The notes beneath the pieces were generated by a model. That model searched no databases. It was given only the letters and a program-made list of their open reading frames with translations, and was not told the origin of the DNA. Source: JASLDZ01 sp964242625 (lineage in GTDB: Bacteria > Pseudomonadota > Alphaproteobacteria > Caulobacterales > Caulobacteraceae). From it: DNA of 64,000 nt. This document shows positions 26,145 through 34,720 of this stretch, piece by piece. The stretch lies in the NCBI GenBank assembly GCA_964242625.1, contig CAXTAO010000010.1, positions 1-64,000 on the forward strand. The letters run 5' to 3'. Position 1 is the stretch's first letter. Every line of letters begins with the position of its first letter. Both the position numbers and the translations under genes were made by a program.

Positions 26145-26530
26145 GCGAACACGCGTCGCGCGACGAGGAGGCCAACGAGGAGCGCCACGAGTCCCAGAGC
26201 CACCGATCCGCTCACGTACCCCGCCGCAGCCGCATAGGCGCGCCGCTCGAGGAGGAGCACGGCCTCCAGCGAGAAGGATGAGAAGGTGGTGAAGCCGCCC
26301 AGGGCGCCCGTCCCCAGGAGGAGCCGCAGCCGGTCGGACGCGCCGCCCGCGCCGCGGTGCGCCAGCCAGCCCACAAGCAACCCCATGAGGAGAGAGCCCA
26401 GAACGTTGATCCCGGCGGTGGCGAGGTAGCCGCGCGCCGCGCCGCCTGCGCTCGCCCAGGCGACGCCGGTGAGATAGCGGGCGCACGCCCCCGTGGCGCC
26501 GCCCACGGCGACAAGGCCGAACTCTATCAT
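26141..26530 (-). CDS. crcB: Fluoride exporter CrcB/FluC
   Basis: Small dual-topology membrane channel (129 residues) that exports fluoride. It has four hydrophobic helices, N42 in AGINVLGSLLMG, and GGFTTFSSFSLE (78-89), the Phe-containing fluoride pathway signature. Length is normal. The ATG at 26530 is chosen because upstream sequence in the long frame is Arg/Pro-rich and not conserved. Its stop carries the rluC start. I looked for a fluoride riboswitch in the 46 bases upstream and did not see one. Confidence 0.92.
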   Translation of the reverse strand: MIEFGLVAVGGATGACARYLTGVAWASAGGAARGYLATAGINVLGSLLMGLLVGWLAHRGAGGASDRLRLLLGTGALGGFTTFSSFSLEAVLLLERRAYAAAAGYVSGSVALGLVALLVGLLVARRVFA

Positions 26531-26576
26531 GCGCCGGCTGTATACGCCGCGCGGGGCCGCGTCACGCGACCGGCGC

Positions 26577-27041
26577 TCAAGCGCGGGAGGCGCCCGTGGG
26601 CGGCGGCGGCCCGGGACGCACGCCGCGCGTGCCCGCCTCGACGGAGCGCGCGTCGTAGGCGTCGGGGTCGGCGGTGGGCTTGGGGCCTCGCCCGATCTCG
26701 ATCTCCAGCGTCGAGACGGCGAGCGGACCGGGGTCGGAGAGCGTGTCGCCCGCATCGCCGACCCCCTCGCCGAAGCCCCAGCCGTCGCCGTCAGGCCCGC
26801 GCTGGCGGTCTCGCACGCGGAACCAGTCGCCGCCCTGGGCCAGGGTGAGGTCGGCGGCGCGGCGCAGCGCGTCCAGCGTCGCCGCCGGCCGCCACGCCGC
26901 GGCGGAGCTCAGCCGCCACACGCCCGGGGAGAGCTGGAGCGCCTGGGGCGGCGCCGCCGACGGCGGAACGGAAGCGCAGGCCGAGGTAACGGCGGCCGCG
27001 GCCGCGACGGCGGCCAGCCGGGGGGTCGCGCGAGGGCTCAT
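26577..27041 (-). CDS. Probable lipoprotein of unknown function
   Basis: A 154-residue protein with an Ala-rich signal sequence and a possible lipobox (TSAC, C22). The core segment (DALRRAADLTLAQGGDWFRVRDRQ) resembles the small Caulobacter lipoproteins of the CC0125/CC1285 type, in which an AAxLTLxxGxxWF motif recurs. The C-terminus is Pro/Gly-rich. No function is known. Its ATG overlaps the stop of the upstream pseudouridine synthase (ATGA). It could be periplasmic and anchored in the outer membrane. Confidence 0.65.
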   Translation of the reverse strand: MSPRATPRLAAVAAAAAVTSACASVPPSAAPPQALQLSPGVWRLSSAAAWRPAATLDALRRAADLTLAQGGDWFRVRDRQRGPDGDGWGFGEGVGDAGDTLSDPGPLAVSTLEIEIGRGPKPTADPDAYDARSVEAGTRGVRPGPPPPTGASRA

Positions 27042-27844
27042 GCCGCCTCAACCCGGCGATCGGCCAGCCGTTCCAGCGCGCCGGCGAGATCGAGCCCGAG
27101 CGTCGCCGCCAGCTGCGCGAAGTCGGCCGGCGGGGGCGCGCTCACCCGCCGGCGGCCGCCTTCGGGATGGGGAAAGTCGAGGGCGAAGGCGTGCAGCATC
27201 AGTCGCGGCGCGGGGGCGCCCCCCGCCGTCAGCGCGCCGCCGTAGCGTGCGTCGCCGATGAGCGGACGGCCGAGGTGGGCCATGTGCACGCGGATCTGGT
27301 GCATGCGCCCCGTCTCCGGGCGCACCTCCGCCAGCGCACCGCCCGCGCTCGCGGCCAGGGTGCGATAGCGCGTAAGCGCCGCCTCCGCGCCGGGCGCGCC
27401 GTCGGAGGCGACCTCCGTCCAGGCCTCGCGCCCCGCCTCCACGCGCCGCAGGGGCGTGTCGACGACGCCCGACGCCGCGGCCCCGGGCGGCAGAAGGGCG
27501 AGGTAGGTCTTGCGCACCTGGCGCGCCATCCAGGCCTTGCCCAGAGCGGCGGCGGCCGGGCGCGTCTTGGCGGCGAGGATCACGCCCGAGGTGTCGCGGT
27601 CCAGCCGATGCACAAGCACGGGCCGGGCCCCGCTCGAGCGGCGGAACGCCCACAGGAGCTCGTCCAGCGTGTTGGCCTGGCCCCGCCCGCCTTGGGAGGA
27701 GAGGCCCGCGGGCTTGTCGAAGGCCATGGCGTGGGAGTCCTGCCACACGACCATGGCGCGCACCTGGGCGATCTCCTCGGCGCTGAGCTCGGGGGCGAGA
27801 CGCTCGCGCTTGACGCCCGGCGCCCGGCGCGGCGGCGCGCTCAT
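27038..27844 (-). CDS. RluA-family pseudouridine synthase without S4 domain
   Basis: A 268-residue pseudouridine synthase. The catalytic motif is HRLDRDTSG (D82), followed by TGRMHQIRVHMAHLGRPLIGDARYG. It lacks the N-terminal S4 domain found in RluC/RluD, so it resembles RluA-like tRNA/rRNA enzymes; the target is unknown. The start at 27844 overlaps the rarA stop (ATGA). It is a paralogue-like neighbour of rluC, about 900 bases away, separated by the lipoprotein and crcB. The C-terminus has an Ala/Arg-rich tail. Confidence 0.88.
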   Translation of the reverse strand: MSAPPRRAPGVKRERLAPELSAEEIAQVRAMVVWQDSHAMAFDKPAGLSSQGGRGQANTLDELLWAFRRSSGARPVLVHRLDRDTSGVILAAKTRPAAAALGKAWMARQVRKTYLALLPPGAAASGVVDTPLRRVEAGREAWTEVASDGAPGAEAALTRYRTLAASAGGALAEVRPETGRMHQIRVHMAHLGRPLIGDARYGGALTAGGAPAPRLMLHAFALDFPHPEGGRRRVSAPPPADFAQLAATLGLDLAGALERLADRRVEAA

Positions 27845-29193
27845 CCGCCCTCCCTCGCCCGCTCGGCTCCACGTTCGGCGCGGAGCGCGTCCCAGCGCTC
27901 CAGCCGCTCGCGAACGCGCGCCTCCGCGCCCTCGCCGCGCGGGCGGTAGAAGCGCTGCGGCTCCATCTCCTCCGGCCAGTAGCTCTGGCCGCTGAAGCCC
28001 TCCGTCTCGTCGTGATCGTAGCGATAGCCCTGGCCGTAACCCAGCTCGCGCATCATCCGGGTGGGGGCGTTCCGGATGTGATGCGGCGGGGGCAGCGAGC
28101 CCGTCTGCCGCGCCGCCGCGCGCGCCGCCTTGAATCCTGCGTATACCGCGTTCGACTTGGGCGCGGCGGCGAGGTGGACGACGAGCTGGGCCAGCGCGAG
28201 CTCGCCCTCCGGCGAACCCAGGAAGTCGTAGGCGTCCTTGGCGGCGGCCGCGAAGATCAGGGCGGTGGGGTCCGCCGCGCCCACGTCCTCCGAAGCGGCG
28301 CGCACCAGGCGCCGCGCCAGGAACAGAGGCTCCTCGCCGCCCTCCACCATGCGCGCGAACCAATAGAGCGCCGCGTCCGGATCGGAGCCGCGGATCGATT
28401 TGTGCAGGGCCGAGATCAGGTCGTAGTGCTGCTCGCGATCCTTGTCGTAGGCCGTGGCGCGCCGCTGCAGCGCCTGGGCGAGACCCGCGGGATCGAGCGG
28501 CGCGGCGTCGGGCCCGAGGTTCAGCAGCGCCTCGGCGAGCGTCAGGGCGTAACGGCCGTCGCCGTCGGCCATGGCGACGAGCGCCTCGCGCGCGGGCGGC
28601 GTCAACGGCAGGGGGCGCCCGGCCTCGGCTTCGGCCCGGGCGAGGAGTTCGCCCAGCGCGCCTGAGTCCAGCCGCTGCAGGACGAAGACCTGGCAGCGCG
28701 ACAGGAGCGCGCCGTTGAGTTCGAACGAGGGGTTCTCGGTGGTCGCCCCCACGAGCGTCACCACACCCTCCTCGACGAAGGGCAGGAAGCCGTCCTGCTG
28801 GGCGCGGTTGAAGCGATGGATCTCGTCCACGAAGAGGAGCGTCGGCTGCCCCGCCGCCCGCCGCCGCCTAGCCTCCTCGAAGGCGCGCTTCAGGTCGGCC
28901 ACGCCCGAGAACACCGCCGAGAGCTGGTGGAAGGCGTAGCCGGCCTCGCGCGCGAGCAGGCGCGCGATGGTGGTCTTGCCCACCCCGGGCGGCCCCCAGA
29001 GGATCATGGACGAGAGCCGGTGCGCCGCCGCCATGCGCCCGATCGGGCCCTCGGGGCCGAGGAGATGCGCCTGCCCCACGACCTCCGACAGGACGCGCGG
29101 CCTCAACCGCTCGGCGAGCGGCGCGTCGGGCGGAGGCGCCTCGACGGGTGGAGCGGCCGGCGCGACGCCCGCGGCTTCGAACAGATCGGCCAT
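27841..29193 (-). CDS. rarA: Replication-associated recombination protein A (RarA/MgsA)
   Basis: AAA+ ATPase acting at stalled replication forks. The 450-residue protein has Walker A GPPGVGKT (67-74), Walker B LLFVDEIHRFN, sensor 1 (GATTENPSFELN) and arginine-finger residues near LLSRCQVF. The C-terminal part carries the tetramerisation region including SIRGSDPDAALYWFARM and the conserved tail with LPPPHHIRNAP. Length is typical. It begins the overlapping run that continues through the pseudouridine synthase and the lipoprotein. Start at 29193 gives the usual N-terminus. Confidence 0.94.
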   Translation of the reverse strand: MADLFEAAGVAPAAPPVEAPPPDAPLAERLRPRVLSEVVGQAHLLGPEGPIGRMAAAHRLSSMILWGPPGVGKTTIARLLAREAGYAFHQLSAVFSGVADLKRAFEEARRRRAAGQPTLLFVDEIHRFNRAQQDGFLPFVEEGVVTLVGATTENPSFELNGALLSRCQVFVLQRLDSGALGELLARAEAEAGRPLPLTPPAREALVAMADGDGRYALTLAEALLNLGPDAAPLDPAGLAQALQRRATAYDKDREQHYDLISALHKSIRGSDPDAALYWFARMVEGGEEPLFLARRLVRAASEDVGAADPTALIFAAAAKDAYDFLGSPEGELALAQLVVHLAAAPKSNAVYAGFKAARAAARQTGSLPPPHHIRNAPTRMMRELGYGQGYRYDHDETEGFSGQSYWPEEMEPQRFYRPRGEGAEARVRERLERWDALRAERGAERAREGG

Positions 29194-29246
29194 CCGTGCT
29201 AGATAGCGCGAGGCGGCTGCGGCCGCATCCGGCGGGAGCGGGCTCT

Positions 29247-29660
29247 ATGGCCGAAGCGACGCAGTATCCCAGGACGGCCCCTTACCTCAGCGTGGACGAC
29301 GGGCGCGCGGCGCTCGACTTCTACGCCCGCGCCTTCGGGGCGGAGACCGTGGGCGAGGTGGTGGAGTGGCAGGGCAAGGTCGGCCACGCCCACCTGAGCA
29401 TCAATGGCGGCGACGTGATGCTCTCCGACTGGTCGGAAGAGTACGCCGAGCAGATCGGCGTCTCGCCTCCCGCCCGGCTCGGCGGCTCCTCGGTGATCGT
29501 CAACATGAGCGTGGACGACGTGGATCGCTGGTTCACCCGCGCGACCGAAGCGGGCGCGCACCCGGTGAACGCGCCCTCCGACCAGTTCTACGGCCGCCAA
29601 GCCAAGGTGCGCGACCCGTTCGGCCACGTGTGGGCCTTCGTCAGCCCGCCCCGCAGCTAG
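29247..29660 (+). CDS. VOC family (glyoxalase/PhnB-like) protein
   Basis: A 137-residue vicinal-oxygen-chelate fold protein. It has the PhnB-like pattern PYLSVDDGRAALDFYARAFGAE, LSINGGDVMLSDW, and C-terminal RDPFGHVWAFV. Members include glyoxalase I, bleomycin-resistance and PhnB-like proteins; the activity here is unknown. The ATG at 29247 is preceded by GGGAG. It is followed after 20 bases by a related VOC gene, so the two likely form an operon and may arise by duplication. Confidence 0.82.
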   Translation: MAEATQYPRTAPYLSVDDGRAALDFYARAFGAETVGEVVEWQGKVGHAHLSINGGDVMLSDWSEEYAEQIGVSPPARLGGSSVIVNMSVDDVDRWFTRATEAGAHPVNAPSDQFYGRQAKVRDPFGHVWAFVSPPRS

Positions 29661-29680
29661 ACGCTCAAGGAGGGTCCTTC

Positions 29681-30088
29681 ATGTCCGAGCCCGCGATCGG
29701 GGGCGTCATGCCCTACCTGTCCGTCACCGGGGGACTGCAGGCGATCGAGTTCTACACGCGCGCGTTCGGGGCGACCGAGTTCGCGCGGCATATGGCCGAC
29801 GACGGCGTGCGGGTGATGAACAGCCACCTCGGGATCAACGGCGGCTCGGTCATGCTGAGCGACCACTTCACCGAGTTCCACGGCGGGGCCAACCAGCCGC
29901 CGCCCTCGGGCGTGGTGCTGCACCTGCAGGTGGACGACGCCGACCGCTGGTACGCGCGCGCCGTCGACGCCGGCTGTACGGCGCTGATGCCGCTCGCGGA
30001 CCAGTTCTGGGGCGATCGCTACGGCCAGGTGAAGGACCCCTTCGGCCACACTTGGTCGATCGCTCACGCGCTCGCCAAGCCGGGCTGA
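29681..30088 (+). CDS. VOC family (glyoxalase/PhnB-like) protein
   Basis: A 135-residue VOC protein. It repeats the pattern of its neighbour: PYLSVTGGLQAIEFYTRAFGAT, NSHLGINGGSVMLSDHF, VDDADRWYARAVDAG and KDPFGHTWSIA. AAGGAGGG (29667-29674) precedes the ATG by six bases, a strong ribosome site. The two VOC proteins share fold-level similarity only in blocks, suggesting an old duplication. Substrate is not known. Convergent with the Do-type protease. Confidence 0.82.
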   Translation: MSEPAIGGVMPYLSVTGGLQAIEFYTRAFGATEFARHMADDGVRVMNSHLGINGGSVMLSDHFTEFHGGANQPPPSGVVLHLQVDDADRWYARAVDAGCTALMPLADQFWGDRYGQVKDPFGHTWSIAHALAKPG

Positions 30089-30107
30089 CCGGCAGGCGAG
30101 CGCCCAG

Positions 30108-31535
30108 CTAGAACTGCGCCTGGATCTCGCGACCGGCGCGCTGGAGCGTCACCGCCCAGCCATTGGGCTGGTCGAGCGCCGCGGCCAGCCCCGCCGTGGT
30201 GGAGATCCGACGGCCGTTCACCGCGGTGACCACATCGCCCGGGCGGAAGCCCTGCTGGGCGGCGATCCCGCCGACCGCAGTGATCAGCACGCCCGGCTGG
30301 AACGGGTCGGCGTCGTACTGGTCGGCGCTGGCGGGCGATAGGCTCACCACCTGCGCGCCCGAAAGGGGCTGGCGGCCCGACAGCCGGCGCGGATCTGCGG
30401 CGGGCTCGGCGGGCGGGTTTGACAGGCGCACGCGCACGGTGCGGGCCACGCCCGCGCGGGTAATCCCGAGGCTCAGCTGATCGCCGGCGCTGTGGGTGGC
30501 GGCGGCGTAGTTGACGCTGGCCTCGTCGTTGACCGCCTGGCCGTCGACGGTGGTGATGATGTCGCCCGCGCGCACCCCGACCGCGTCGGCCGGCCCGCCC
30601 GGGTAGACCGCGGCGGCCAAGACGCCCTGCGGCCGGTCGAGACCCAAGGAGCGCGCGGTCTCGGCGTCCACCGCCTGCAGCTTGAGGCCGAGCCAGGCGC
30701 GGCGCACGCGGGTGGCCCCGCCCACCGCGCTCTCAACCACGCGCCGCACCAAGGGCGCGGGTATGGCGAAGCCCACGCCCGTGGAGCCGCCCGAGCGGGA
30801 CACGATGAAGGTGTTCACCCCCACGAGGTTGCCGCTCATGTCGACGAGCGGGCCGCCCGAGTTGCCCGGGTTGATGGGGGCGTCGGTCTGGATGTAGCTG
30901 CCGAAGTCCCCCGCGCCTCCGCCCGCCGTACGGCCCAAGGCCGAGATGATGCCGTTGGTGACGGTCTGGCCCACGCCGAAGGGGTCGCCGATCGCCAGCA
31001 CGAGGTCGCCCACCTCGATGTCCGAACGGTCGGCGATGGGCAGCACGGGCAGGCGCTCGCCGTGGGTGTCGATCTTGAGGACGGCGAGATCGGAGCGCGG
31101 ATCGTCCAGCAGCACCTTGGCTGTGAACTCGCGCCGGTCGGCGAGGGCTACCGTGATCTCCTGCCCGCCCTCGATCACGTGGTGGTTGGTGATCACGAGC
31201 CCGTCGGCGCGCACGATGGCGCCCGAGCCGAGGGAGCCCTGCACCTGCTCGCGCGGAAGGCCCATGCCGCCGCCGAAGAACTCGAAGAACGGGTCCACCT
31301 GGGTGCGCACGATGCGCTTGGAGGAGATGTTGACCACCGCCGGCGCCGCGTTGCGCACCACCGGCGCGAAGCTCAGCTTCATCGTCGCGAGGTCGCGCGG
31401 CGGCTGGCGGTTGGGCTGGACGAGGCCCGCGGCGGCGCGGCTCTGCGGTGTCTGCGCAGCGCCCGGCTCCGGCCGCGAGCAGGCGGCGACCAGCGCCAGG
31501 ATCGACAGGGAGATGGCGAGGCGGGAACGGCGCAT
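30108..31535 (-). CDS. Do-type (DegP/HtrA family) serine protease, possible lipoprotein
   Basis: Periplasmic trypsin-like protease and chaperone for misfolded envelope proteins. The 475-residue protein has the catalytic triad H119 (TNHHVIEGG), D149 (DDPRSDLAVLK) and S226 (PGNSGGPL), then two PDZ domains (about 275-370 and 390-470). The N-terminus ends in VAACSR, so C19 may be lipidated and the protein membrane-anchored. The start at 31535 is the first good signal peptide; the longer frame to 32018 runs inside the upstream transporter antisense frame. It is the last gene after NPP and MFS on this strand. Confidence 0.93.
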   Translation of the reverse strand: MRRSRLAISLSILALVAACSRPEPGAAQTPQSRAAAGLVQPNRQPPRDLATMKLSFAPVVRNAAPAVVNISSKRIVRTQVDPFFEFFGGGMGLPREQVQGSLGSGAIVRADGLVITNHHVIEGGQEITVALADRREFTAKVLLDDPRSDLAVLKIDTHGERLPVLPIADRSDIEVGDLVLAIGDPFGVGQTVTNGIISALGRTAGGGAGDFGSYIQTDAPINPGNSGGPLVDMSGNLVGVNTFIVSRSGGSTGVGFAIPAPLVRRVVESAVGGATRVRRAWLGLKLQAVDAETARSLGLDRPQGVLAAAVYPGGPADAVGVRAGDIITTVDGQAVNDEASVNYAAATHSAGDQLSLGITRAGVARTVRVRLSNPPAEPAADPRRLSGRQPLSGAQVVSLSPASADQYDADPFQPGVLITAVGGIAAQQGFRPGDVVTAVNGRRISTTAGLAAALDQPNGWAVTLQRAGREIQAQF

Positions 31536-31603
31536 CGGGTGCTGGAGGGCGTCCTGTGAAGCTCGGGAGAGCGCGTCGCCGATGCCCGCCCAAGCGGGCG
31601 CAA

Positions 31604-32932
31604 CTATGGCGCGGCGGCGGTGTCGAGGTGGGGTGCGCCCACGGTGATCAGCGCCGCCGCCACGTAGAGCCCGGCCGCCACGAAGAGCGCCACCCCCGGC
31701 AGCTGGCGTCCGCCCGATATCGACCAGGCGAAGAGACTCGTGAAGAAGATCGGTCCAACCAGCCCGGTCAGCGCCATGACGCCGGCGTTCGCACCCTGCA
31801 GCCGCCCCTGCATGGTGCGCGGGACGCGCCTTGTCATCACGCCCTGCAGCCCCGGCATGATGAGGCCCGACATGGCCGAGAAAGGCACGCCGAGCCAGTA
31901 GATCCACCCCACCGGCGCCGCGCCGTAGATTATGAAGGCGGCGGTGCCGAAGGCAAAGCCCGTGTAGATCGCGGTGCGTTCGCCGAAGCGCTTCACGAAC
32001 GGTTTGATCACGGTCCACTGCACGATCATCGAGGCCCCGCCAGACGCCATCAGCGCCGCGCCGACCAGCGTCGGTCCCCAGTGATACCTGTAGCCGACGT
32101 ACAGCACGAACGACGAGATGAAGACCTGCACCGCCAGGTAGAAGAGGAGCAGGATCAGCGCGAACCGCGGCAATTGCGGATGCGAGCCGTAGACCTTCAT
32201 GGAGCTGATCGGGTTGGCGTTCCTCAGCTGGAACGGCGCGCGTCGGTCGAGCGGCAGCGACTCGGGCAAGACGAAGAAGCCGTACACGGCGTTGAGGAGC
32301 GAGAAGCAGGCCGCACCCCAGAACGGCGCCCGCGGCCCCAGGTGCGCCAGGAGGCCGCCGAGCCCCGGGCCGATGATGAAGCCGACGCTGAACACCGTGC
32401 CCATCAGGCCGAAGGCGGCCGCGCGCTTGCTGTCGTCCGGCTCGTCGGCGTTGAGGTCGGCGATATACGCGTTGGCGGTGGAGAAGGAGGCGGCCGTCAT
32501 GCCGCTGATGATCCGCCCCACGAACAGCCAGCCGAGCGAGGGGGCGAGCGCCATAAAGACGAAGTCGCAGCCCAGGCCGAAGATCGAGGCGAGGAGCACC
32601 GGCCGCCGCCCGAACCGGTCCGAGAGCGCGCCCTGGAAAGGCGAGAAGATGAACTGCATCAGCGCGAAGGCCGCGCCGAAGTAGCCGTAAACCTGCGCGC
32701 CCTTCGCCTCGTTCCCGACAAAGCCGACCACAAGCGGCGGTAGGACCGGGATGATGATCCCGATCGAGACGATGTCGATCAGCGCGGTCGCTAGGATGAA
32801 GGCGACCGCCGCCTTGCGCGCGGGCGCGGTGGGCGCCGCGGCCCGCGGCCCCTGGCCGGCGGCGAGCTGGGAGGGGTCGAGCGGCGCGCCGGGAAGGGTG
32901 GTCTCGGCCGCGCGGGCCGTCTCGTCGTCCAT
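31604..32932 (-). CDS. MFS transporter, TetA-like drug/proton antiporter family
   Basis: Twelve-helix major facilitator (442 residues). The MFS motif A is visible as GALSDRFGRRP (101-111), and an antiporter-type motif C-like GLMGTVFSVGFIIGPGLGG is in helix 5. The N-terminal 40 residues are soluble and Ala/Pro-rich. The pattern fits the TCR/Tet subfamily that exports tetracyclines and other cations, but the substrate is not determined. Lies between the NPP gene and the Do protease; no TetR-type regulator is next to it. Confidence 0.88.
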   Translation of the reverse strand: MDDETARAAETTLPGAPLDPSQLAAGQGPRAAAPTAPARKAAVAFILATALIDIVSIGIIIPVLPPLVVGFVGNEAKGAQVYGYFGAAFALMQFIFSPFQGALSDRFGRRPVLLASIFGLGCDFVFMALAPSLGWLFVGRIISGMTAASFSTANAYIADLNADEPDDSKRAAAFGLMGTVFSVGFIIGPGLGGLLAHLGPRAPFWGAACFSLLNAVYGFFVLPESLPLDRRAPFQLRNANPISSMKVYGSHPQLPRFALILLLFYLAVQVFISSFVLYVGYRYHWGPTLVGAALMASGGASMIVQWTVIKPFVKRFGERTAIYTGFAFGTAAFIIYGAAPVGWIYWLGVPFSAMSGLIMPGLQGVMTRRVPRTMQGRLQGANAGVMALTGLVGPIFFTSLFAWSISGGRQLPGVALFVAAGLYVAAALITVGAPHLDTAAAP

Positions 32933-32959
32933 GCTCCGCCCCCGCCCGGCCTCGTCTTA

Positions 32960-32975
32960 CCGCCCGGCCGGGCGG
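32960..32975 (-). terminator. Possible hairpin after the phosphodiesterase gene
   Basis: A perfect 16-base palindrome (CCGCCCGGCCGGGCGG), which can fold as a short stem, lies just after the stop of the NPP gene (32988) and before the MFS start. No T tract follows, so it may slow polymerase rather than stop it. Confidence 0.35.
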
Positions 32976-32987
32976 CCGCGCCAGGGC

Positions 32988-34250
32988 TCAGCGCGCAGGC
33001 TGGCCCGCCGCGAGCATGCCCGAGACCTCGTCCAGCCGTCCATCGCCCGGGGCGGGCGAGATCCGCAGCAGGCGCGCAAGGAGCGGCGCCACGTCGACGT
33101 TGTCGAAGGCGGGCTGGACGTAACCGCGCCGGAAGGCTGGCCCATGCGCGACGAAGAGCGCGTCCATGTGCGGATCGGCGGGATCGTAGCCGTGCTCGCC
33201 GGCGGGAACTTCGCGGGGCGGCTGACCCGGTTGCGGGCGGCGGGCGTACATCCATCCGCTCTGCGCCACGCACACCACCGGCGGTATGCGAGGATGGGCG
33301 CCGTAGTGCAGGTGCGCGGGCAGATCCGCCTTGCGCCAGCATTTTCCGTGCGGCGTGCGCCAGGCGAGAAGGCGCAGGAGCGCGGCGGGGCCGCCCGGAC
33401 CGTGCGGCGCGATCTCGGCCACGGGTCCCAGCGTCACCGCCGCGAGGTCGCCCGCGGGCGCCGCGTCTTCTAGGTAGAGGAGGCGCGAGGCGGAGGTGGC
33501 CGCCATGCCGTGGTCGGCCACGATCACGAGTTCGGCGCTCTCGGACAGGCCGCGGGCGCGCAGCCCGGCGACAAGGCGCGCCAGCGCCGCGTCCGTCTCT
33601 GCCAGCGCGCGGTCGACCTCGGGCGCGTCGGGGCCGTGCTCGTGGCCTGCGTGGTCCACCGCGTCGAAGTAGAGGGTCAGGAAGTGCGGGCGCTTGCCGG
33701 CGGGCAGGTCGAGCCAGTCCAAGAGGAGGTCGACCCGCTGGTCGGGGGTGACCGCGCCGTCGTAGTGGGCCCAGTGGTCCGGGCGCAGCCCCCCGATCTC
33801 GGCCTCCGAGCCCGGCCAGAACAGGGTGGCGGTGCGGAGGCCCGCGCGCTTGGCGGTCGCCCAGATCGGCTCGCCCCCCGCCCACCAGCGCCCGTCCGAG
33901 ACCGCCGCGTAGTCGCCGAGGTTGAAGCGGCTGTCGGGCTGGATGGCGGGGTCGACCATGGTGTTGTGGACGATGCCGTGGTGGTCGGGCCTCAGCCCCG
34001 TGACGAGCGTGTAGTGGTTCGGGAAGGTCACGCTCGGGAACGACGGGTGCATGGCCGTCGCGCGAACGCCGTCGCGCGCCAGGTCGGACAGGGTGGGGGT
34101 GAGGCCCCGGCCCAGATAGTCGGCGCGAAAGCCGTCGATCGACACCAGGATCACGGGCGGCCGGTCGGGCGCCGGCGCGACAGCCACGGCCGCGGCCGCC
34201 GTCGGGCCGCCAGCCGGGGCGGCAAGGGCGAGCGCGAGGGCGATCGGCAT
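32988..34250 (-). CDS. Nucleotide pyrophosphatase/phosphodiesterase (NPP family)
   Basis: Two-zinc hydrolase of the alkaline-phosphatase superfamily (420 residues). SIDGFRADY contains metal ligand D39; the nucleophile is T75 in FPSVTFPNHY; further metal motifs are DHAGHEHGPD, VADHGM and GEHGYDP. It would cleave nucleotides or phosphodiesters outside the cytoplasm, since the N-terminus (MPIALALALAAP) is a short signal-like helix. Bacterial NPPs from Xanthomonas have the same set. The start at 34250 is the first ATG; a slightly longer signal cannot be excluded. Gene precedes the MFS transporter. Confidence 0.88.
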   Translation of the reverse strand: MPIALALALAAPAGGPTAAAAVAVAPAPDRPPVILVSIDGFRADYLGRGLTPTLSDLARDGVRATAMHPSFPSVTFPNHYTLVTGLRPDHHGIVHNTMVDPAIQPDSRFNLGDYAAVSDGRWWAGGEPIWATAKRAGLRTATLFWPGSEAEIGGLRPDHWAHYDGAVTPDQRVDLLLDWLDLPAGKRPHFLTLYFDAVDHAGHEHGPDAPEVDRALAETDAALARLVAGLRARGLSESAELVIVADHGMAATSASRLLYLEDAAPAGDLAAVTLGPVAEIAPHGPGGPAALLRLLAWRTPHGKCWRKADLPAHLHYGAHPRIPPVVCVAQSGWMYARRPQPGQPPREVPAGEHGYDPADPHMDALFVAHGPAFRRGYVQPAFDNVDVAPLLARLLRISPAPGDGRLDEVSGMLAAGQPAR

Positions 34251-34262
34251 CAGCGGGCCTTA

Positions 34263-34293
34263 TCGCCGCCGCGTGACAGGGCCGTGGCGGCGA
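34263..34293 (-). terminator. Terminator hairpin at the end of the nuo-mce operon
   Basis: TCGCCGCC (34263-34270) pairs with GGCGGCGA (34286-34293) around a 15-base loop. It starts four bases past the epimerase stop on the minus strand and separates the long nuo operon from the NPP gene. It lacks a strong T tract. Confidence 0.5.
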
Positions 34294-34296
34294 GCG

Positions 34297-34719
34297 TCAG
34301 TGCGACGCGGGGGGCGCCTGCATCAACTCGACCAGCATCCCGCCCGTCGTGCGGGGATGCAGGAAGAGCACAGGCTCGCCGTGGGCGCCGATGCGCGGCT
34401 CGCCCGACCCGATCACCTGCGCCCCCCGGCGCACCAGTTCGTCGCGAGCGACCAGGAGGTCGTCCACCTCGAAACAGGTGTGGTGCTGACCGCCGCGCGG
34501 GTTCTTGAGCAGGAAGGCCGCGATCGGGCTCGCGTCGTCGATCGGCGCGATCAGCTCGATCTCGGCGTTGGGCAGGGAGACGAAGCTCACCCACACGCCC
34601 TGCTCCGGCAAGGCGCGTTTGTCGCTGATCGCCGTCGCCCCGAACAGATCGCGGTAGAGCGTCTGCCCTTCCTCGATGGTGGGAACGGCCACGCCCACGT
34701 GGTTCAGACGGCCGATCAC
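34297..34719 (-). CDS. mce: Methylmalonyl-CoA epimerase
   Basis: Converts (S)- to (R)-methylmalonyl-CoA in propionyl-CoA catabolism. The 140-residue VOC protein has the metal-binding pattern: H7 (LNHVGVAV), E55 (EIELIAP), H80 (QHHTCFE) and E131 (GGMLVELMQ). The DLFGATAISDKRALPEQGVWVSF region is typical. The GTG start is one base after the RNase J stop. It is the last gene of the nuoA-to-mce operon, followed by a hairpin. No mutase gene is in this window. Confidence 0.9.
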   Translation of the reverse strand: MIGRLNHVGVAVPTIEEGQTLYRDLFGATAISDKRALPEQGVWVSFVSLPNAEIELIAPIDDASPIAAFLLKNPRGGQHHTCFEVDDLLVARDELVRRGAQVIGSGEPRIGAHGEPVLFLHPRTTGGMLVELMQAPPASH

Positions 34720-34720
34720 G

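Noticed and set aside
26531..26576. A fluoride riboswitch upstream of crcB
   Set aside because: The gap is only 46 bases and I do not see the conserved pseudoknot elements; a TATACA-like box is present instead.
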